From: Dryas octopetala
Taxonomy: Eukaryota; Streptophyta; Magnoliopsida; Rosales; Rosaceae
NCBI GenBank assembly: GCA_963921425.1
Contig: OY992836.1
Span: 3,363,825 to 3,427,824 of the forward strand
Reading direction: 5' to 3'
DNA length: 64,000 nt
Shown: one piece after another, positions 57,556 through 64,000 of the stretch
Layout of the letters: every line of letters starts with the position of its first letter
Numbering within the stretch: the stretch's first letter is position 1
The notes under the pieces: model-generated
Told to the model about the DNA's origin: nothing
Database searches by the model: none
Seen by the model: the letters and a program-made list of their open reading frames with translations, nothing else
Program-made: the position numbers and the translations under genes

Positions 57556-58402
57556 GTGAAAACTGCTGAAATCGACGTCGGTTGGCAGATTCACTTAAAA
57601 AAGCAAAAACTCTTGGCTCCCCTGTGTTCCGTCGCCTCCTCTAGTTTGAGCCACCGCCGCGGCGCCCAACCGCACCACCCGGACGACGACGTTTCAAGGC
57701 CATCATCATCTTATAAATTAGGTGCTCTAATTCTCAATTCGATATCATCTTATAGATTTTTTGGGGTTTTTTGGGGGTGTTTTTGGTTGATTGAGTTGAA
57801 CGAGTAATTAGGTAGTGGTTAATATACATTTTACAAACTCTTTAGGGCTCAGCTTTTTGTTCTCTTTGTCATTCAATGAAGTGAATGGAATTTAAATTTG
57901 TGACTCACCTTCACGAAGCTCACTGCTGTTCCTGCTCAAAGTTTGGGTGCCGAAACTCTCATAAATTGGTGCAATTTATTGAGAATTTTAGTTTGGGCTT
58001 GAATGGTAGATGGGATTCCTTTTGGGTTGTCAGATTCCACAGAAAAATAAGTGCTTTCCTTTTTCTGTTTGTCTTTGCTTGCTTGTGTGTTTGAAGCTTG
58101 ATTTTCATGTCTATAAACCAAAATGCATGAAGGGTTAACCAATAGGATTAACCCACCAACTGGTTTTTCTTGGATATGTTTTTAATTTTAAATGTCTTCT
58201 TAGGTACTCCAGTATAGTCATGAGAGTATGTTATTGTGCTTTGTTCGTGTTACTGATGGTTCTGTATGCCGAATTTTGAGCAAAAAAGTTTTAGTGATAA
58301 TTCTGACATGTTTTTCTTTGGCTCCCACAGTTTATAGATTGTGTTTATGAGGCGATATTGAAGGCAGAGATATTGGCTACCGCATTAAGCTAAACTTCAA
58401 AC
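57556..58402 (+). promoter_or_regulatory. RFC1 5' leader with probable leader intron
   Basis: GC-rich sequence near 57640-57710 (CCGCCGCGGCGCCC) followed by a GT donor-like site near 57721. A TTTGGCTCCCACAG acceptor at about 58331 precedes the short stretch that ends in the start codon. Exon borders here are guesses because the leader is non-coding. Confidence 0.45.
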
Positions 58403-61034
58403 ATGGTAAGCAGGAATTTAAGTTTTTTTTTTTTCTTGTTTAACTTTCCTGGAAACCTCTGAGAAAAAGTGTCTTTTCTAGGGTTTAATTGTTTCATTCT
58501 TCTTGCATTTTATAACCTTAAATTTTGTGTTTTGGGTTTGTTTTATTTGGATGAATAAAGTCACAGGCAGATATTAGGAAGTGGTTTATGAAGTCGCATG
58601 ACAAGGGCAGTGGCAATAAACCGGCATCGAGCGCTTCACGGACTCCATCTACGACTAAGACAGAGCCTAAAGAACCAGTGAGTTCATTTCATTTTAAGTC
58701 TGTTTTAGTGGTCAAGAAAGGTATTGTTGCATTTGCTTGTTTGTGGTTGTAAAGGTTCAACATATCTTTTTTAGCATTTAGGGTTTAGATTGTTTGGGTT
58801 TGCATGTTTTTAGAGACATTAATTGGTGTATTTGCTATTTATCTTTGTAAACAATAGTATGCTATTTTGTACCCAAAAAAAAGTAGTACGATTTTTCGGG
58901 AGCTGGTTATCGTAGAAAATGATTGAAACCAAGGGGAAATTGAGTTTTGATTCTTTTGTTTAGGTGTATTTTCTTTCCAAATGATGGGCTACCCAATTCA
59001 ACTAAAGTGTATAGAATGATAAGAAAAGGAGGGTTGTTTTCTTGTTTTTAAGTGATTTTTTGTTGTATGTTTTTTTTCCTTGTAGTAATCAAGGAAACTA
59101 TGATGTCTAATCAAATATTAAAAAACCCAAACGGAAATTGCATAGACAGAACGTTGAGTAGGACCATTGGTTTTATTTTTTATTTTTTTCTTCCGATTTG
59201 GCTAGTGCTCACAGGAGTTGGGGAACTTTGAAACTCTATTAATTATAATATTATTGCTTTTTAAATTTTATTATCTTTGATAAGCCAGATTCATGGAGAT
59301 CAAGAAAATTCAGGCCGGAGGAAAACTAGCAAATATTTTCCTACAGATAAACAAAAGCCAAAAGATGAGAAACAAACAACTGAAGTTCCAGCCAAAAGAA
59401 AGAATCGTGAGGATCCTGATGAAAATGTGGATCTTGATAAAACTGTGAAACCCTCTCCTGCAAAAAAAGTTCATAAAGTTAATGACGATGATGATGATTT
59501 TGTCTTGCCTCCTTCTAAGAAGAATTCAATTGATGCCACTCCTAGTAAGAAATTGAAGAGTGCGTCTGGCAGGGGAATCACGCAGAAACTTACAGCTGTT
59601 AATGAAAATGATGATGATGATACCAAGGATGCAGAATCTCCTCGCAAGTCTAGTGGCAGGGGTCGCGGTGGAAGAGGTACATCGGCGGGACCAGCTGGTG
59701 GAAGAGGTAGAGGCGCTGGACGAGGTGGATTTATGAATTTTGGAGAAAGGAAAGATCCTCCACACAAAGGAGAAAAGGTTAAATGTTTTGGAATGTCTTT
59801 AATTGATTAACGAAATGATTCTTATAAAAAAATTGATTAACGAAATGATTCTTATAAAAATATTTGATTAATGAACTGATTGTTATTCAAAAATTTATTA
59901 AAGAATTAATTGTGTTGATGTTAAGAATTTGTCCCTGTTTGCATGTTTCAGGAAGTTCCTGAAGGTGCTCCAGATTGTTTAGCTGGTTTAACTTTTGTAA
60001 TTAGTGGTACACTTGACAGGTAATTGTTGTAATATTTATGTGACTTCCAGAAGGTTGTTCAATATTCGATTGCAGGTTTAAAATCCTTTCTCCATACCTT
60101 CTTGGCAATCCTCGATCCCATTTTTCTTGGAAGCTATCACATATAATTGCTACTAAACATGGCTTGATTGTTTTGATATCATTGTTTCAAGCATAATGTT
60201 ATTTGGGTTGCAGTAATTAATTTGGTTATTTCTACTTTCCTTGCTTTCATGGTATGGTCTACTAAATGTTTATATCTTTCAGCCTGAGATTGAATTTTAA
60301 AATTTTACCGTACTTACAGTTTGGAAAGAGAGGAAGCAGAGGATTTGATAAAACGACATGGCGGTCGTGTTACTGGATCTGTCAGCAAGAAAACGGTTAC
60401 TTCATGTTTCTGTCTTGTATTTTCTTCGATTCAGATAGCAGTGCTGGCATGTGATTTACGTAGTCTGTTTTGCAGAACTTTCTTTTATGTGATGAAGATA
60501 TTGAGGGAAGGAAATCCTCTAAAGCCAAAGAACTTGGGTTTGTTATCTTTGATTCATACTGAAATAAAATGAATTTTCATATTACTTCTATTTCCTTACA
60601 TTTATATATACATTTTAATTGTATTATGTAGCACGGCTTTTCTTACTGAGGATGGATTGTTTGACAAGATTCGGGCATCAGTTCGTACTAAAGCACCTGT
60701 GCAAGGAGCAAAGAAATCTGCGGATGATGTTACAGCAACATCTTTGCCAAATAAAAGCCCTAAGAAAGTAGCATTGAAGAGTATGCTCCCATTAACTCAG
60801 AAATTTTGTGTATCATTGCTATTGCAGATTCATAATATTTGGGTTGGCTGGGTTTACTCTGTGTGCGTGTGTAATGCTTACTCGCATGTCACGTATTTTG
60901 TTGCATGTGTACTTGCTTTTTTTTTTTTTTTACTTTCTCCTTCTGTGTCCAATTTTGTAATTTCATATGTAGTTCCATTGTGTTTTTATATTGTCTTCTT
61001 GATACATAGAGGCACTTGAAATTTAGGTTTGGTT

Positions 61035-61073
<39 letters not shown>

Positions 61074-64000
61074 TTCTCTCTCCCGTTGTGTCCAATTATA
61101 TGATTTTTAACGCAGTGTGAATTCAATTCTAGCACTTGATTTTTGCATATTTTTTTTGTTTCCAAAGATGGTGTTGTATCCAAATGTGCGAAAAGGTTGA
61201 GGGTATCTTATGCCTGAAATTTCTTGTCTTGTTAGTGCTTATGCCTATTCTCACACAGTTACACACATAGGAAAATTTATTTATATACTTACATTTATCT
61301 TTATACATATGCATAAACCTATATACTTTTGCCTTACTAAGCAATGGTAACCACCTTAAGGCAATCTGCTAAAAGAAGCTATAAGGCAAAAGTTGAAATG
61401 AAATTTGGAAGATATTAATGTAACATAGGGTACTAGAAACTGTACCAGACTTCATATGGTATCAATTCGATTATCTTATATTCTGTTTCTCCTTTTAATT
61501 TGCTAAATGGGACCATAAATCAGTATTCAACATTTTTAGAAAAAAATTGATAGTCAATTTTAGATATCAGCGAATAAAAAAATTACATTGTTTTCTGTTT
61601 AACCAAATTCCATCTGTATTCATCAATCAACTTTTAAGTTTTGTATTTTTTTTTTTGGGAGAGAAATGGTTTTGAACTTTGAACTTTTTTTTTTTGATCA
61701 CTGAACTTTTTTTTTTTTTTTTTGAAAAGAGAGAAACTTTTTATTGATCAAAACTCAGAACAATAACACACAATGGACAAGATGTCCATTATTGAGAGAA
61801 AAGATCAAAAAAACGAAAAAACATAGAATTAGGTCTCATAAAGCATAATCCATTTATCTAAGTGCTGCCCTCCAATCTAAAATTATATCGAATAGATATA
61901 CACCCCTGAAGTCACTAGTAACAGATGCCCAAAGGGATGACCCAAAGGGATCACTGAACTTTGAACTTTTAGTTTTTTATTTTAATGATTTTTCTTTTTC
62001 TTTTCCCGTTCACATTTGTCTCAGTCCTGCACATTTGTATCTCTTTCTCCCGTTGCCAATCTTGTATCAACTGTATACTATTTTGCAATGGTGGAACCAT
62101 AAGCAAATCTTTCTTGTTCTATGTAGCTTGGATGCTTTTCATGGCAGCTTTTAATTAAGTATTTGCATCATTGTTGAAATTTTCTTGTAAAATTTGGTGT
62201 GTGACTGTCCCAGAAGATTGCACTGCCAGCTCCTTGGTCTCAAGTGTATCCCCCAAAAAGGTGCAGTCGGATGCCTTTCTTGCTAGGCGTAAAGAGCCAA
62301 CTACTGAGCATTCTACTTTGACATGGACGGAAAAATATAGGCCAAAGGTTCCAAACGACATTATTGGGAATCAGTCACTGGTATGTGTGTTGATCATTGT
62401 TTTACCACCATTGCATCTGCAGTTAAATCCTTGTCTGCACATGCATCTAAAATATGGGTAGCAATTGTAAGTTTGCAAATGTAATGTCTAATGTGCAGGT
62501 AAAGCAGCTTCATGATTGGTTGGCACATTGGCATGAACAATTTCTTGATACTGGAAATACGAAAAAGGGCAAAAAACCAAGCAATACTGGTGCCAAAAAA
62601 GCTGTACTATTAAGTGGAACACCTGGTATAGGGAAAACGACGTCTGCAAAGTTGGTCAGTCAGATGCTTGGATTCCAGGCAATTGAGGTGTGATTCCTGT
62701 AACGAAAAAATAGAACTATGAGAGCATTTGAGTGTTGCTGAATTATGTTATTCAATACTATATTCTATCTTTCCCTCATGCAGATGTCTGTGTGTTGTTT
62801 AGGTGAATGCTAGTGACAGTCGTGGGAAAGCTGATTCCAAGATTGGAAAGGGAATTGGTGGAAGCAATGCAAATTCTGTCAAAGAGCTTGTCAGCAACGA
62901 GGCCTTGAGCATGGATGGGTTGGTTTTACACTTTATATATTTTTTGGGGTGCATTTATGCATAGGATGTGCCTGATAGAGTTTTCTTCTCTAGTTAATTC
63001 TTAGTTAAATTTGCAGATCTAAGCATCCCAAAACTGTACTCATTATGGATGAGGTTGATGGGATGTCTGCTGGAGATCGGGGTGGAGTTGCTGATCTTAT
63101 TGCTAGCATAAAGATTTCTAAAATTCCTATCATCTGCATTTGTAATGATCGTTACAGTCAGAAACTGAAAAGTCTTGTCAACTACTGTTTGCTTCTCAGC
63201 TTCCGCAAACCTACCAAACAACAGGTCCCCCCTGCCCCCATATAACAGCAAATTATTCGTATTCCTATTATATTTGCAATTTGAAATAATGTGCTCATAT
63301 ATGTTACTTGGGTGCATTCTTTCTTCTAATCACTTGCAACCATGCTATTAATTGGTTCTAATCTCATGTTGGGAAAAGGTCAGAGCCTTGTGGTTGAAGG
63401 GTTATTTTAACTTGCTACGTTGATGCAAAGTGTACAGTGGGACATGTGTTTGTGCCCACGCCACATACACACTGACACATGTGATTAATGCTTGGTGACA
63501 CAGTTATAAGTGCTGTATGATGAAAATTGAATTATTTATGGTTTTGGGAAGAGTGTTGGGTTGGGCAGACAGCTTTATGCTTTCTTTTCCCTCATTTATA
63601 TAGGCCGTCTCAATGCCAAAATTTGTCTATAGAAAGTCTGTGCGTTGGCTCCTCATCTTTTCCTTTGAGCTGGAATTTCATGTTTAGGAGAAATCTAAAT
63701 GATCTAGAAAAGATTTCAAAATGTGAAGGCATGATTGTTGCACTTAAGCATGTTTTGGTTCACGTTCGTCAGATGAAATTGATTTGTTATTGGATTTTAA
63801 ATATGTTAGACAGAGAGATAAGCTTGGTCTAGTTATTCTTTGAGTTTGGATGTACATATCTGACTATGTGGCATGGGGAAAGCGAGAAACGGGCAGCACT
63901 CAGGAACTCTATTGATTTCATGTTCTTGAACACAATCTTGTGTAGTGATGTTTGATCAATTAAATGGAGGCCAAAGAGAACTTGTCCACTTTGTTGTATT
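58403..64000 (+). CDS. RFC1: Replication factor C subunit 1, 5' part
   Basis: Large subunit of the PCNA clamp loader, acting in nuclear DNA replication and repair. Exons, all in phase: 58403-58405 (start codon only), 58561-58677, 59289-59777, 59952-60019, 60320-60395, 60476-60537, 60632-60780, 62214-62380, 62499-62687, 62803-62918, 63017-63224. About 548 residues are encoded before the window ends in the next intron. Domains: a PIP-like QADIRKWF at residues 3-10, an acidic and RGRGGRG-rich linker, a BRCT domain at about 204-300 (LAGLTFVISGTLDSLEREEAE...GGRVTGSVSKKT), the RFC entry motif WTEKYRPK, Walker A GTPGIGKT (about 417-424) and Walker B LIMDEVDG (about 487-494), then sensor-type CICNDRYSQKLKSL. 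No lesion was seen. Intron 7 holds a LINE tail. The rest (AAA+ lid and C-terminal RFC1 domain) is outside the window. Confidence 0.95.
61037..61084. repeat. (CT)n microsatellite in RFC1 intron 7
   Basis: About 45 bases of CT dinucleotides in the large intron between 60780 and 62214. Confidence 0.9.
61710..61948 (-). mobile_element. 5'-truncated LINE tail in RFC1 intron 7
   Basis: Same family as the 32041 LINE: poly-A tail (poly-T on + at 61710-61723) followed by the same 3' sequence (AACTTTTTATTGATCAAAAC, ACACCCCTGAAGTCACTAGT). Flanked by a 14-bp perfect target duplication GATCACTGAACTTT (61696-61709 and 61949-61962). Antisense to RFC1. Confidence 0.9.
63225..64000 (+). other. RFC1: RFC1 intron, continuing past the window edge
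   Basis: Follows the GT after KPTKQQ. The next expected exon (AAA+ lid region) was not found. Short ORFs here show no recognised domain. Confidence 0.6.

Noticed and set aside
59471-59767. - strand ORF rich in Pro and Ser
   Set aside because: Antisense of the acidic and RGRGG-rich RFC1 exon 3.

Overview
The window is nuclear DNA from an angiosperm, most likely a woody core eudicot. This is inferred from plant-type introns, AT-rich intergenic sequence, plant transposon families and endogenous plant pararetroviruses. I cannot name the species. Only two host genes look potentially functional: RFC1 (replication factor C large subunit, 5' half, + strand, 58403 to the right edge) and an F-box/LRR-type gene (+, 24883-26763) whose 3' end is cut off by a MITE. 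Two remnants of DNA topoisomerase III alpha (TOP3A) lie on the - strand: a seven-exon N-terminal part at 1-2112 with a nonsense codon and a 5-base deletion, and a two-exon C-terminal zinc-finger piece at 32898-34062.

Layout. 1-2112: TOP3A N-terminal pseudogene, with a (GA)n tract just upstream of its start. About 2760-16662: a decayed badnavirus-like endogenous pararetrovirus (EPRV-1, + strand). Its collinear pieces are separated by a 5.6-kb Mutator-like element (MULE-1, 4181-9818), a small TIR element (10147-10376), a 3.65-kb solo LTR (10863-14517), a short LTR-like insert (14805-15110) and a non-autonomous MULE (15463-16574). 16663-20590: debris of a second MULE (MULE-2), with a two-exon GRF zinc-finger mini-gene (+), a 323-bp MITE and transposase remnants (-). 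21441-23284: a second solo LTR. 24139-27052: the F-box locus with a tandemly duplicated leader. 29500-30238: the 3' end of a copia element. 30239-31090: a tandem duplication. 32041-32532: a LINE tail.

34196-43376: a rearranged cluster of florendovirus-like pararetrovirus (EPRV-2), mostly on the - strand, with a 555-bp tandem duplication and an inverted segment. 43382-51586: a Ty3/gypsy element on the - strand with long LTRs and a gag-protease ORF but no pol; its 3' LTR is truncated against the viral cluster. 51587-57425: LTR-like debris and two hAT-type elements with 8-bp target duplications. 57556-64000: RFC1, with a LINE tail in intron 7.

The region reads as a nest of insertions between a broken TOP3A and an intact-looking RFC1. 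Target-site duplications are the strongest evidence: 9 bp for the MULE-type elements, 5 bp for the solo LTRs, 8 bp for the hAT elements, and 14 and 21 bp for the LINEs. Removing several inserts leaves flanking EPRV-1 sequence adjacent, so their order can be inferred. I found no tRNA or rRNA genes, no CRISPR array, and no clear new biochemical system. The most unusual items are the split and broken TOP3A remnants, the composite florendovirus locus, the pol-less gypsy element and the MITE that supplies a new 3' end to the F-box ORF.
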